Origin: Muscardinus avellanarius
Lineage: Eukaryota > Chordata > Mammalia > Rodentia > Gliridae
DNA: 64,000 bases
Reading direction: 5' to 3'
NCBI GenBank assembly: GCA_963383645.1
Contig: OY726563.1
Location: 39,606,331 to 39,670,330, forward strand
Part shown: positions 43,985 through 56,350 of the stretch, piece by piece
Numbering within the stretch: the stretch's first letter is position 1
How the letters are laid out: each line of letters begins with the position of its first letter
Position numbers and translations under genes: made by a program
The notes under the pieces: model-generated
Seen by the model: only the letters and a program-made list of their open reading frames with translations
What the model was told of the DNA's origin: nothing
Databases searched by the model: none

Positions 43985-44611
43985 TTTGTGTGTGTGGTGA
44001 TACTGGGATTCCTGGAAACCCTTCTACCTCCAGGCTACATTCCCAGACCTGTTTTATATTTTTATTTGGTAACAAGGTCTCTTAAGCCAGCCGCACTGGC
44101 TTCGAAACTGCACGATCCTCCTGTCTCCGCCTCCCAAGCGCGGGGATTACAAGCGTGCGCCACCACACCCGGCAGGAAACACAATTTAAAACTGAAGAAG
44201 CACCAGGCATGGTGGAGCACGCTTGTAATCCCCGCACTTGGGAGGTGGAGACAGGAGGATGGCACAAGTTCGAAGCCAGCCGTGCTGGCTTAAGAGACCC
44301 TGTTTCCAAATAAAAAATAGGTCTGGGAGTGTAGCCCTAAAGTAGAAGGGCTTCCAGGAACCCCAGTACCTCCAAAAAAAAAAAAAAAGAAGAAGAAGAA
44401 AAATAAAACTGAAGAAGGCTGGGCATGGTGGCACACACCTGTAGTCACAGTACTTGGGAGGCTGAGACAGGAGGATCACAGGTTCAAGAACAGCCTCAGC
44501 AAGTAGTGTGATTCTCATCAACCTAGGGAGACCCTGTTTCCAAATAAAGTATAAAATAGGTCTGGGAGTATAGACCGGAGGTAGAAAAGCCTCTGGGTTC
44601 CACCCCCAGTA

Positions 44612-44647
<36 letters not shown>

Positions 44648-45470
44648 GAGAAGCGGAGTGTGGTGGTGCATACCTATAATCCCAGACCTTGAAGCCTAAG
44701 AAGATCACAGTTTTGAAGCCAAACTCACCCCCCCCCAGCTAACAAGACTGTTTTTTTCCTTTTCCTATTTTTCTTCTCTTTTTATGATACTATGGATGGA
44801 ATCCAGGGGTGTTCTACCCCCATGCTACACCCCTAGCCCTGTTTTATTTTTTATTTGGAAACAGGATCTCCCTAAGTGGATGAGGACCTCACCTAGTTGC
44901 TAAAGCTGTCCTCAAACCTGTGATCTTCCTGTCTCAGTCTCCTAAGTATTGCAATTACAGGTGTGCACCACCACACCTGGCAACCCTATTTCAAAATCAA
45001 AACTCCCTGCCTGGTGACATACTCCTGTGATCCAAGTAGTTGGGAGGCTGATACAGGAGGTTCACAGCCAACCTCAGCAACTTAGCGAGGCTCTCAGCAA
45101 TCTAGCAAGAGCCTGTTTCCAAATAAAGAATCAAAAAGAGCTAAGGGTATAGCTCAGAGGCAAAATGCCCCTGGGTTCAATCCCTAGTACCAAAAAAAGG
45201 GGGGGGGGACCCTACTGCACCCCAGGGGGTGATGGAGATTAGTGCCACCATTGAAGATCTAAAGAATGGCCGGTGTGGTGGCACGCCTTTCTCAGTCAGT
45301 ACTTGGAAGGCTAAGATGGGAGGATGGCAGGTTCCAGGAGTGCCTCAGCAAGGAGTGAGACTCTCATCAACCTAGTGAGACCCTTTTTCCAAATAAAAAT
45401 AAAATAGGGCTGGGGGTGTAGTTCAAAGGTAGAATGCCTCTGGGTTCTATCCCCAGTACCACAAAAACAA
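43985..45470. mobile_element. Dense SINE cluster, both orientations
   Basis: Minus 43990-44175, plus 44200-44375 and plus 44412-44645 with a (CA)n tail at 44616-44641. Next come a plus fragment at 44650-44760, minus 44775-44992, plus 45005-45205 and plus 45268-45470. The first two are younger-subfamily copies in inverted orientation about 30 bp apart. Confidence 0.82.
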
Positions 45471-46165
45471 AAGAAAAATCTGAAGAATGGAGCGGTGAGC
45501 CATATATATCCAATTCATCATTCTAGCCCCTTCAAAAGCCAGCTAGATCCTAGAGAATGACTGCATAGTAAGTACCTCCAGCTCAACCACAGAAAGGTAA
45601 CTTCAACAAGGAGGGTCCTGCACCTCGTAAGCCTATTTTGGTACCTAAAGGGAACAGTCCACACCTAGAAATACTTCTCTGGCCTGAATTCCAGGTGACA
45701 CAAAAGGCTTTGAGGGGGCCCAGAGCAGCAACGGCTTCGCAGCAAGTGCAGACCAGAGCGCAAACAGCCTCACTGCACCACTGTGCTTATCATACGCTCA
45801 GGCTGGCCCGCTGGGAAAAGATGAAGTATGAGGGTACCATTGCTGGGGTCTGGGAGCAAGGCCATGGAATCTACAATGGAATTGTGGTACTTTTGAGAAA
45901 CCACTTTCTGTTGGGCTCTATAAACATCATTTATCAAGTTTCTCCTGTTCATTTTCTGAATAACCCATAATAGCCCATTTTCAGTGTGATCCAGAACAAG
46001 AAGAAACTTTTAAGAATCTACAGAACAGCCTACTAGGATTTTGAGGCAAAGTAGTATCATCTTGGGCAGATAACTTCTTTAGTGGAATCATTTCTAGCTC
46101 ACTATTGACCCAGTCCCTTTGTGATTATCCAATCCTACCCATCAAAGTTAATAACAACATAGAAT
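45471..46165. other. Unique sequence, no gene recognised
   Basis: The only sizeable non-repetitive block between the KRAB gene and arm B. A plus frame at 45638-45970 (110 codons) has no recognisable domain or exon boundary. Confidence 0.45.
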
Positions 46166-46382
46166 TCTTTTTTTGTGTGTGGTACTGGGGGTGGAACCCA
46201 AAGGCTTTCTACCTCCGGGCTACACTCCCAGACCTATTTTATACTTTATTTGGAAACAGGGTCTCACTAAGCTGCTGAGAGCCTCACTCAGTAGCTGAGG
46301 CTGGCTTTGAACCAGTGTGATCCTCCTGTCTCAGCCTCCCAAGCACTGGGATTACAGGTGTGCGCCACCACGCCCAGCAGTA
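46166..46382 (-). mobile_element. SINE, 'ggtggtactg' subfamily
   Basis: gtactgggggtggaacccaa to gcgccaccacgcccagc. Confidence 0.88.
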
Positions 46383-46522
46383 ATGACCTAGAATTCTAAT
46401 AGGAGAGAGAAGGAAAATTCCAAGAATGATAAGTTTGAGACACTGGTAAAACAAGAAAATGAAGGGCAATTAGAAACTCAATAAATGTTTGCATTATCTT
46501 AAAAATAATTATTAAAAATAAC

Positions 46523-47050
46523 CTTCAGCCAGCCATGGTGGCACATGCCTATAATCGCAGTACTTGGGAGGCTGAGGTGGATGGATCATGGTTTCATTTT
46601 TTATTTTTGGTGGTACTGGAGGTGGAACCCAGAGGCTTTCTACCTCCGGGCTATACTCCCAGCCCTTTTTTATATTTTATTTGGAAACAGGGTCTCACTA
46701 AATTGCTGAGAGCCTCACTAAGTAGCTGAGGCTGGCTTTGAACACGTGTGATCCTCCTGTCTCAGCCTCCCGAGCGCGGGGATTACAAGCTTGCGCCACC
46801 ACGCCCAGCTTGGATCATGGTTTCAAACCCAGCCTTAGCCACATAGTGAGGATCTCAGCAACTTAGCAAAACCTTTTTCAAAATAAAAAAAAAATATGGT
46901 GGCACATGCCTGTAATGCCAAAACTTGGGAGGCTGAGATAAGAGGATTACAGGTTCAAGGACAGCCTCAGCAACTAAGTGAGAACATTTCAAAACAAAAA
47001 TAAATCTAAAGGGGGGGCGGTTCTGGGTAAAATACTTCTGGATTCAATCC

Positions 47051-47085
<35 letters not shown>
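46523..47085 (+). mobile_element. Plus SINE split by a minus SINE, then a further plus SINE with (CA)n
   Basis: The outer head at 46526-46590 resumes at 46816-46890. The inner reverse copy is 46595-46812, with ggatcatggtttca before and ggatcatggtttcaaa after as a TSD. The last copy runs 46895-47082 with a (CA)n tail. Confidence 0.85.
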
Positions 47086-47087
<2 letters not shown>

Positions 47088-47165
47088 TTTACAGATTTGA
47101 TATCTTCATTATATAATTCAATTATTTCAAAGCTCAGGACTTCTAACTCTTGTAATCTAAATTGT

Positions 47166-47742
47166 GGGTCTATTTTTTCTTTTTTTCTTTCTGCAGTACT
47201 GGGGATGGAACCCAGGGACATTCTACCTCTGAGCTACACCCCTAGTCCTATTTTTTATTCTTCATTTTGAAATGGGGTCTCACTGAATAGCAAAGGGCCT
47301 CACTAAGTAGCCGGTGTAGTCCACAAACTGCAATCCTCCTGTCTCAGCCTTCCAAATGCTGGGATTACAAGTGTGTGCCGCCACACCTGGCTGAAGACTG
47401 TATTTTTTAAAAAATTGAAAATTATCAATGATCTCTGCACCTAAGCGTTAATTTATTTATTAAGTAAATTGTTATTTTCATTTGGTATCATTTCTTGCCT
47501 GAGTGTTTGTTCTGTGGCTCTAGCTTTATTTATTTACTTATTGTGGTACTGATGATTGAACCCAGAGGCATTCTACCTCTGAGCTATATCCCCAGCCCTA
47601 TTTTTTATTCTTTATTCTGAAACAAGGTCTAAGTTGTAGAGGACCTTACTAAGTACCTGAGGCTGGTTGAGAACCTGCAATCCTCCTGACTCAGCTTCCC
47701 AAGTACTGGGATTACAAGCATACACCACCACACCCGGCTCTA
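47166..47742 (-). mobile_element. Two SINEs
   Basis: 47190-47395 and 47535-47742, separated by AT-rich unique sequence. Confidence 0.85.
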
Positions 47743-47875
47743 GCTATATTTATGTGCATGAAATAAATCTAATATAAATTTGACTATGCATATAATTTTA
47801 CACATTATAAAATTTCTATATTTCACAAAAAATCACTTATATAATGGTGCATCATCTTCTGTTTATAAATGTAAA

Positions 47876-48152
47876 AACAGCTAGGTGTTGTGGCACACAC
47901 CTGTAATCTCAGTACTTGGGAGACTGAGACAGGAGGATGGCAGGTTCATGGTCGGCCTCAGCAACTTAGTGGGGCCCTCCACAACTTAGTGAGACCCTGT
48001 TTCAAAATTAAAAGAATAAAATAGATCTGGGGGTATAGCTTAGAGATAAAAATGTCCCTGGGCTCCATATCAGTACCACCCACAAAAGAAGAAGAGGAGG
48101 GGGGAAGGAGGAGGGGGGGAAGGGGGAGAAGAAGAAGAGGAGGAGGAGGACA

Positions 48153-48184
<32 letters not shown>

Positions 48185-48190
48185 TAGAAG
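47876..48190 (+). mobile_element. SINE with long (GGA)n tail
   Basis: SINE at 47878-48085 ending in ctccatatcagtaccaccca, then a purine-only GGA/GAA stretch of about 100 bp (48086-48187). Confidence 0.85.
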
Positions 48191-48760
48191 GAAATTTTCT
48201 TTGGAGAGTCACTGGAATGCTGTAGCATTTTCTGTTCCTATAAATAGGAAAAAGAAAAGTAAGCTCATCCCACCCTACCTCATACGAAAGTCTTCAAGAA
48301 GACTTGCTTGATCCATTAGAGTTTGGGGGGCATACAGGACTTGGAACCTGACTTACACCTAGAAAATCACTACAGGTGACAGGCTGTGGCTTCCTATGGC
48401 AGCAAAGAGGTTGTATGGGGGTGAACTGCTTGTCCCACCCCAACACACATATGCACATATTCATTCTGTAAGCCAAATGGTCACCCCGGATATAAACAGA
48501 GCTGAGTTACTTTAGAAACAGGGCTTTCTGCTAGCATGGAGGTGACCTCATCAAAAAGAGACTGGAGATGAACCCTGGGGGCCAGGAGATATATTAAATA
48601 ACTGGTTGGAAAAGAGACCCTGCCTGCATAGAGAAAACTGCAGTCAAAGGACCCAGCTGGGGTATTCCAAGAACACAATGAAAGTGCCAAGAACAGGAAG
48701 AAATCAGAAGGTTACAATATCAGATTACAGCTTTATCAGACAGGCTAAATGCATTTTGCT
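48191..48760 (+). other. Mostly unique; possible MLT1-like LTR remnant
   Basis: tattcattctgtaagccaaa, tagaaacagggctttctgct and gaggtgacctcatcaaaaag at 48415-48600 faintly follow the MLT1 LTR pattern. The rest is unassigned. Confidence 0.3.
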
Positions 48761-49495
48761 CTTTGGTTTTTGTTTTGTGTGTGGTCCTGGGGACTGAACC
48801 CAGGGGAGCTCTACCAATGAGCTATAGCTATTTATTTATTTATTTATTCATTCATTCATTCATTCATTCATTCATTTTAGTGCTAGGATGGTACCCAGGG
48901 GCAGTCTATCTCTGTGCTATGCCCCCAGCCCTATTTTTTTAGGTACTGGGGATGAAACCCAGGGGCATCCTACCTCTAAGCTACACCCCCAGCCCTATTT
49001 TTTATTCTTTATTGAAACAGGGTCTCACTGAGTTTCAAATGGCCTCACTAAATAGCTGAGACTGTCCACAAACTGTGATCCTCTGTTTTAGCCTCCCAAA
49101 TGTTGGGATTTCAAGCGTGTACCACCATCCCCAACTTACCTATTTTATATTATTTATTTATTTATTTATTTCCAGCACTATTTTTATTTATTTCTTATTT
49201 ATTTATTTATTTTGGTGTTGAGAGTTGAACCCAAGGGCATTCTATCTCTGAGCTATACCCCAGCCTATTTTTTTTTTAAATAAGGCCTCACTAAGTTGCT
49301 GAGGATGTTCTAGAACCTGCGATCTTCCTGAGTCAGCCTCCCAACTACTGGGATTACATGAGTGCACCACTGTGCCTAGCTTTATTTTTTATTTTGAGAC
49401 AGGGTCTCACTAAGTTGCCTAGACTAGCCCCTTGCAATCTTCCTGACTCAGCCCCCTAAGTACTAGGATTACAGGTGTGTACCAATGCCCAGATT
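48761..49495 (-). mobile_element. SINE cluster with TTTA/TTCA repeats
   Basis: Tails at 48776-48825 and 48875-48925, a copy at 48933-49135, (TTTA)n tracts at 48826-48868 and 49147-49213, and further copies at 49214-49382 and 49383-49492. Confidence 0.8.
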
Positions 49496-49612
49496 TTTCT
49501 TGCTTTTTCTATCTTCTTCCTTTCTTACCTGCTTCAAAGTGTCAGAGATGGTGTCAATTATGTAGGGGAGTGGGAGGATGGAGAAGGGCTAGCCGGAAAA
49601 AAATAAAGAAAA

Positions 49613-50133
49613 ATCCGCTGGGTGTGTTTGTGCATGTCTGTGATCCTAATACATGAGAAGCTGAGACAGGATGACCATAGGTTTGAGGATAGCCTCAGAA
49701 ACTTAGTGAGACCATAAGCAACTTAACAAGACTACGTTTAAAAATAAAAGTAAAAATGGGACTGGGGGTATAGCTTGGAGGTAGACTGCCCCTGGGCTCA
49801 ATCCCCAGTGCCACACACACAACAAAAAAAGGAAAAGCTGAGGATGTTCACTTTGCTACTAGAAATTTTCAGCCTGAAACCCTGAAGCAGGAATTAACTA
49901 TTTAATTTTCATTTAAATATATTTTTTTTTTGGTGGTACTGGGGGTGGAACCCAGAGGCTTTTTAATTCCGGGCTATACTCCCAGACCTATTTTATACTT
50001 TATTTGGAAACAGGGTCTCACCAAGTTGCTAAGAGCCTCACTAAGTAGCTGAGGCTGGCTTCGAACCCGTGTGATCCTCTGTCTCAGCCTCCCAAGCGCG
50101 GGGATTACAAGTGTGCGCCACCACGCCCAGCTT
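49613..50133. mobile_element. Two SINEs, opposite orientation
   Basis: Plus copy 49613-49835 and minus younger-subfamily copy 49925-50133. A repeated ttaaatatatttttt / ttaaatatttaattttt sits at the ends of the second. Confidence 0.85.
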
Positions 50134-50287
50134 AAATATTTAATTTTTAATGGATACATAGGAACAAAGATTATATATATTAATGTGATACAATGTGATA
50201 TTTCAATACATGTACATATTGTGTAATGTTTAAATCTGTTTAAATATATCTATTTCCTCAAACGTAGATTTCTCGGTTTAAACTAAA

Positions 50288-50625
50288 ATGAGACTACCAC
50301 TGGCACTCAGAAATTGAAGGGATAATAAGAGAATATCATGAGCAACTTTATGCCAATAAATTTGACAACTTAGATGAAACTGACATGCTCCTTGAAAGAC
50401 ACAAATTCCCAGAACTCATCTGAAGAAACAGATCATCTAAATACCACCTACTAAAGAAATTGAAACTGTAGTTGAAAACCCTCCCACAGAGAACTCCTGG
50501 CCCAGACAACTTCACTTAGGAATGCTATCAAACACTGAAAGAAGAAATAATATCAATTATAGACAAATTCTTCCACAGAATTGATGAGAGGAGGGAATAC
50601 TTCCCAGCTCACTTTATGATTTCAT
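50288..50625 (+). mobile_element. Ancient L1 ORF2 fragment
   Basis: atcatgagcaactttatgcc, gacaacttagatgaaactga, gagaactcctggcccagaca and tatcaaacactgaaagaaga correspond to the ORF2 region before the RT core. Heavily decayed. Confidence 0.7.
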
Positions 50626-50760
50626 TATCTTGATTTTGGTGATAGAATCCTAGGTGTATGCATGTCAAAACTGTTCACTTTAAAAATGTATAATCTCATG
50701 CATGCTAACCCAACTGCAATGATGGGGTTAGAGCAGTTAGATCAGTACTGAGCAATAGTA

Positions 50761-50818
50761 TCGACACTCATAATATGTTTGCATTAGGTCTCGACACTCA
50801 TAATATGTTTGTATTAGG
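50761..50818 (+). repeat. Two-copy 30-bp tandem repeat
   Basis: tcgacactcataatatgttt at 50761 and again at 50791, with one difference in the following gcattagg / gtattagg. Confidence 0.9.
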
Positions 50819-51357
50819 AAAAAGAGATCGCAAATGAATGATCCAAGATTCTTCCTTATGAAACTAAGAAGAAAGCATTAAATTCAAACTAGAACAGAAA
50901 ATAGTAAAGATGAAACAAAAAACAAGAATGAGTGAAATTGAAGTTTTAATTTCTGGCCACACAATCGAGTAAGAAGGAACATCATGGGCTCTCCAACTGA
51001 TTACTGCCACTAAAAATTCTGGACAAAATACATTAAGCAACTGAGGACGCTGACAAGCAAACAAAATCAGGCAGACTATAAAGGTAGGTCAAAAAGTCGA
51101 CAAGCTACACATCAGTGGCAGTCCCCTCTGTCCCTCTTCTTTTCTCTCATGTCTTTGGTTCAAGTGCAGGTTCCAGGGACCTGTGAAGCTCATCCAGGGA
51201 CCTGTGTGAGCCAGGCAAAGAAAAAGTGTATGCTAAGCTTTGAAACCCCATCTAAGATACCACAGCTCAAGTCTGAAATTAACATATGAGTGGCAAATGT
51301 ATGAAAACAGATATGATACAGGACATGCAGAACAGTAAAGATTTTTAAAACCGCACG
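50819..51357. other. Unique sequence, no gene seen
   Basis: Possible decayed LINE at the start (agcattaaattcaaactaga). No exon recognised. Confidence 0.4.
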
Positions 51358-51548
51358 AATGCCGGGCGTGGTGGCGCACGCTCGTAAGCCCCTCGCTTGG
51401 GAGGCAGAGACAGGAGGATGGCGTGGGTTCGAAGCCAGCCACGCGCGCTGGCTTAGGAGAACCTGTTTCCAAATAAAAATGTAAAAATAGGTCTGGGAGT
51501 GTAGCCCCGAGGTAGAAGGGCTTCCAGGAACCCCAGTGCCACTAAAAC
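51358..51548 (+). mobile_element. SINE, younger subfamily
   Basis: Head gccgggcgtggtggcgcacg. It keeps many CpGs, and its tail ggaaccccagtgccactaaa is followed by aaccgcacaaag, repeating the left flank aaccgcacgaa (TSD). Confidence 0.88.
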
Positions 51549-51744
51549 CGCACAAAGACAGAAGAGACTCGAGTCTCAATCTAACCTGAATGGTACCTAC
51601 ACATGACAAATCGAAAGGAGCATAGCAAAGATTTAAAAACAGAACTGAATTGGAACCAACACTCAGCGAAGGGGAGACTAAGCTAGTGGGCTGAATCCAA
51701 CCAGTTTATTACCTGAAAGACAAAGATGAAAAACAATACACCCA

Positions 51745-52402
51745 TAAGCTGGGCATGGTAGCACTCCCCTGCAATCCCAGTTCTTGAGAGGCTCAAAGCC
51801 TCAGAACTGTAGCGAAACCCTCAGCAACCTAGAGATACCCCTTTCAAAACAAAAATTAAAAAGGGTTAGGGGTGTAGCTTGGAGGTAGAATGCTCCTGGT
51901 TTCAATCTGTAGTACCAGGGCGGGGGCAGGGGAAAACCCACAAGCCAGCTGTAATCTCACTACTTGGGAGGTGAAGACAGGAAGAGTGCAAGTTCACCGC
52001 CAGCCTCAGCAACTTAGAGAGGCCCTCTGCAACTCAGTGAGACTCTGTTTCAAAATAAAGAATACAAATTGTACTGGGAGTGTATCACAGTCACCACTAC
52101 CTGGGATAGAATCCAAAATTATTCAACATTAAAAACAACCACCATAATGTGATCAATTCTCAAGAGAAAAAGTCAATCAAAAGATGCCAATCCTGATACA
52201 ACCCAGTAGGGAGTTGGGGGGGATCAAGCCAGGCAGGGGTATGGCATAATGCCAGTACCTAGGAGGCTAAGATAGGATGATGCAGGTTCAAGGCCAGACT
52301 CAGCAACTTAGGCCCTACTTCAAAAATTAAAAATAAAATAGGGCTGGGGGTATAGCTCAACAGTTGAATGTCCCTGGGTTCCACCCCACAAAGAAAGAAA
52401 AA
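51745..52402 (+). mobile_element. Three SINEs
   Basis: 51745-51920, 51937-52125 (tail degraded) and 52225-52402, all plus, with short unique spacers. Confidence 0.78.
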
Positions 52403-52454
52403 GGTCTAGAAGAGAGGAGCAAAAGCAAGATGAGTCCGTGCATCTGGTGTTTTC

Positions 52455-52540
52455 TTTTTTTGTGGTGCTGGAGAGGGACCAGTGCCTCGTGCATGCTAGA
52501 CAAGCTCTCTCCCGCTGAGCTATGCCGCCATCCAGGTCTA
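52455..52540 (-). mobile_element. Free ID (BC1-like) monomer
   Basis: gtgctggagagggaccagtg, catgctagacaagctctctc, ccgctgagctatgccgcc is the reverse complement of an ID monomer. It differs in type from the composite SINE tails. Confidence 0.65.
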
Positions 52541-52911
52541 TGTATTCAATCAACCTTCTCTGGGAATAAAAAGATGACGCATGGTTCTCAGAGGAAGAAA
52601 TAGAGAGTGGAATTTTTCACCCTCAATCGTGATAAAGGGAAAGACTAGAGAAACCTAAAGTAGGTTATAGGTGGAGTAGAAAACAGCAAAGAGAGGTAAG
52701 GATTGATTTATTCCAGTTTCTATAGAGAATCAGAAAACCTGCTCCAGTTCACTGGAAGATAAAATAGGGGTAAATCAGTCATGCCTGGAACAAGACTATC
52801 CTGCTGTGCTTTCAACAAAGGACAGAGCTTTACAAAGACAGAATGAAGGGGGTCAAGATGAGCAGGTACAGCCACAGGACCAACATCATCCATCTAACAA
52901 TAATCAGCCTT
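52541..52911. other. Unique sequence, no gene seen
   Basis: Non-repetitive interval. Confidence 0.45.
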
Positions 52912-53461
52912 GAGGCAGGCATGGTGGCCCACTCCTGTAATCCCAGTCCTTGGGAGGCTCAGACAGAAGGAGCACAGGTTTGGGGCCAGCATTTGAAACT
53001 TGGGGAGGCCCTCAGCAACTTAGCAAGACCCTGTTTCAAAATAAAAAATAGAATAGAGCTGGAGGTATAACTCAGAGGTAGAACGCTCCTTGGTTCAATC
53101 CCCAGGAATACACACACATCAGCCTTGTACCCTGGAGAAAATGGTCTGGAAACATGGCCTGAGAGGCCCAGCCTCTTCCCTTGCAACTGTGCAAACACCA
53201 TTGCAGGTAGAATTTTGTTTCCCACACTGGACAGATGTTATGACTTGTGTTTAAAGACACTTTCTCAGCTGGGTGCGGTGGTGAATGCCTGTAATCCCAG
53301 TTCTTGGGAGGCTGAGACAGGAGGAACACAGATTTGAGACCAGCCTCAGCAACATAGTTAAGACTCTCAGCAACCTATTGAGACCCTGTTTCAAAACAAA
53401 ACATAAAACAGTTTGGAGGCGTAGACTTGAGATAGAATGCCCCAGGGTTCAGTCTCTAGTA

Positions 53462-53505
<44 letters not shown>
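52912..53505 (+). mobile_element. Two SINEs, second with (CA)n
   Basis: 52912-53118 and 53268-53505, with (CA)n at 53463-53503. Confidence 0.85.
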
Positions 53506-53594
53506 TATCTCCATAATTTTATCACAACAACATAAATACATACACAGCTCAAGGATGTTTACTGTAGCCATTTCTTTATATTTCCTTTTCTTAT

Positions 53595-54180
53595 GTGGTA
53601 CCAGGGATTGAACCCAAGGGCATTCTACCTTCAAGCTGCACCCCCAGCTCCAGCTACACACTTTAAAAAAAAAACAGAATCTCACTAAGTTGATGAGGGT
53701 ATCATTATGTTTCTGAGGCTGGTCTCAAACCCGCGATCCTTTTGTCTCAGCCTCTCAAATACTGAGATTATAGGTGTAAGCCACAATGCCCAGCTTTGTT
53801 TTTTTATTTTAAAACAAGATTCTGCCAGGCGTGGTGGCACATGCTTGTAATCCCCGCGCTTGGGAGGCTGAGACAGGAGGATTGTGCAGGTTCGAAGTCA
53901 GCCTCGCTGGCTTAAGAGACCCTGTTTCCAAATAAAATATAAAATAGGTCTGGGAGTGTAGCCCGGAGGTAGAAGGCCCCTGGTTCCATCCCCAGTACCA
54001 CAAATAAACAAACAAACAAACAAACAAATAAATAAATAAATAAATAAATAAAACAAGACTTCTCTAAGTTTCTGAGGTTCTTACAAAGTTGCTGAGGTTG
54101 ACCTCGAACCTGTGATGCTCTGATCTCAGTCTCCCAAGCAATAGGATCGTAGGTATACACCACCACACTCAGCTCACTGT
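53595..54180. mobile_element. SINE cluster
   Basis: Minus 53597-53800. Then a minus copy (middle starting about 53803, body 54055-54175) is split by a plus younger-subfamily copy at 53824-54052 whose tail is (AAAC)n(AAAT)n. aaaacaagattct / aaaacaagacttct flank the inner copy. Confidence 0.82.
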
Positions 54181-54349
54181 ATTCATTTCTATTGTTCAAA
54201 AAAATTGAAATCAACTAAATGTCCAGCAAAGTGTACTGTTAAAAAATATAACACATAGAAAAAAAAGATATGCTGTGTGGGTTTAAAACACTTCAGAACT
54301 TTTTTTCAGTGTTAACATGTTTAAAGGCAAGTTACAAAAAAAAATAAGT

Positions 54350-54722
54350 AGTCAATCATGGTGGCACATCCTGCAATCCCTGCTCTTGAGAGAGAGAGGA
54401 GGATCACAGGTTTGAGGCCAGCCTCAGCAACTTAGCAAGATTCCCCAGGAATTTAGGGAGACCCTGTTTCTAATCCCAGTACTTGGAGGCTGAGACAGGA
54501 GGATCACAGATTCAAGGATAACCTCAGCAATGAAGTGAGAATTTCAGCAATCTTGCAAGACTATTTCAAAACAAAAATTTAAATAGGGCTGGGGGTGTAG
54601 CTCAGAAGTAGAACACCTCTGGGTTCAATCACCAGTACCACAAAATTAATAAATTATTAAAAGGCTGTAGGTATAGCTCAAAGGGAGAAGGCCCCTGGGT
54701 TTAATGCCTAGCACCAAAAAAA
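54350..54722 (+). mobile_element. SINE pieces ending at the duplication border
   Basis: Partial copy at 54350-54475, a copy at 54470-54645 and an extra tail at 54660-54722 that abuts arm B exactly. Confidence 0.8.
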
Positions 54723-55506
54723 TTATAAAATACATTAGCGCACTTTGCTCAGGATGGAGGGAGACTGCATGCGCCTGGAGGCAGGTGTGGTGTTGATGCG
54801 AAGGGACCGACTGGAATCCAGAAAGCCCAACGGCAAGAGAATGGGGCATGATGCTGTGAACTCAGGCGTGCAAAGACCTTCCCTGCCTCCTCTTGCCCTT
54901 GCAGACACTGCAGCCGAGCAGCTGCCCATCAGACTTCCACCCACCTGTGACCCCCCCCCCCACGGTCCAGCTCTCCCAGGAGCCTCCCCCTCTGCCCTGA
55001 GGGTCTGGGTGTGGGCTTCTCTCCAACTCTCCTCAGATGTGCTCTGCGGTTCCCACGTAGGCAGCACCAAGAGGCTCAGGGGCAGACGCCTCTTGGCTGG
55101 GCCACCACTGCAGCACCAGATCCCTGTCTCCTACCTAGAGCACTCACCTCCTCCTGCGGCCTCAGGCTGGGGCTTCGTGCCTGCCTGGGGAAGCCTCGCT
55201 GCAGAGAAGCTGGAGCCTGAAGTTGGTGAGCAGTGGTCTCAGTTGTGCACTCTGCCCTGTTAACACGAAGGCCGCAAGAGATCCGTTAGCAACTCCTGGG
55301 CCACCTTCCATGGAGGCACAGTGCCTCGTTCTAGTTGCAAGAGTTCACATTCACCATAAGCTCAGTTATCAGCACCCCTGAGCTCAAGACTGCTCTACTG
55401 GGCGCCCAGGCTCTAGAAACACCTGGTGGCCTGCTGTGCCACTTCTGTTCATTTCAGTGCCTTCTCTGTGCCTGCTCTAGGCATTGGAGACGCATCGGTG
55501 AGCAAA
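54723..55506. repeat. Inverted duplication arm B, near-identical part
   Basis: Inverted copy of 27788-28579. The plus frame 54745-55263 (172 codons) is open here but is frameshifted in arm A at the poly-C tract (54951-54961, 11 C against 10). It has no recognisable domain, and I treat it as non-coding. Confidence 0.88.
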
Positions 55507-56350
55507 ACCCCCAGAGTTCTCTGCTCCTTCAAACTTATATTCTAGCAAGGGGAAAAAAACAGAAAACAATAATTATGACAATTATATGATGGAGTATGTT
55601 AGAAAAGGTAAATGTAGCCGGGTGTGGTGGAGCACACTTGTAATCCCAGCATTTGGGAGATTGAGACAGGAGGATCCGGGTTCCCAGGGAGCCTCAGCTA
55701 CTACTTAGTGAGGCCCTTTGCAACTAGTGAGATCCTGTTTCCAAGTCAAGAATAAAAAATAAGGATGGGAGTGTAGATCGTAGGCAGAATGCCCATGGGT
55801 TCCATCCCCAGTACTGCATTGTGTGTGTGTGTGTGGGGGGGGGAATAATTGCAATGCCTGAAAGAAAAAAGCTGCCCCAAGCTTCGCACCTCAGTGACTG
55901 GACAGACTGCGAGCCCTTGTGCTGCTTTCTCTGGAGAAGAAAGCTAGTCCCGAGTTACCAGTGCACAGGGCTCCCGAGCAGATTAGTGACATGCCTGACT
56001 TAGTTCCTTTACTAGGCACTGAGAGAGCAGTCAATGCATCGGTCCATCCGTCACTCTCTGGTCCACGAAACTCGCCCCAACATTCGCCCCAAGCTCCGTG
56101 TCACTCCATCCTGACAGGGGCCCTAACCCTCCCTGTCAAGCCTGTCATCACTTTCCCATCCACTTGTCCATTACAGCAAGAAACCTGACTGGCCAATGGC
56201 TACTTCCAGCGCGAGCTGAGCCTGCCCCTCCCCCGCCCCGCCCCTCCCCGCGGTTCCGTCCCGCAAGCACTTCCGCTTCTTGGCAACCCTGGGAAAGCGC
56301 TGCTCGCGGCGCATGCGCGATGGCGGGGTGCGCCGGTGTAGGGGGCGGTG
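55507..56350. repeat. Inverted duplication arm B, diverged part
   Basis: Homologous in order to the reverse complement of 27235-26600. It is interrupted by a SINE at 55614-55846 with a (TG)n-G tail. Divergence rises abruptly at 55506. Confidence 0.7.
55614..55846 (+). mobile_element. SINE with (TG)n tail
   Basis: Head agccgggtgtggtggagcac, tail gggttccatccccagtact, then (TG)n and a G9 run. Arm A lacks it. Confidence 0.85.

Noticed and set aside
43998..44375. Inverted SINE pair as a possible hairpin RNA gene
   Set aside because: Two independent insertions of an abundant SINE in opposite orientation explain it. No evidence of a dedicated transcript.
45638..45970. 110-codon plus frame in a unique block
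   Set aside because: No domain, no splice context and no Kozak-like support. I could not link it to a known gene.
54745..55263. 172-codon frame in duplication arm B
   Set aside because: The near-identical arm A is frameshifted at the poly-C tract (10 against 11 C), no domain is recognisable, and the region is GC-rich, where chance open frames are common. Kept as non-coding duplication.
44000..56000. A second KRAB-ZNF gene expected leftward of CpG island B
   Set aside because: I looked for the reverse complement of the KRAB-A core and of C2H2 linkers and found none in this interval.
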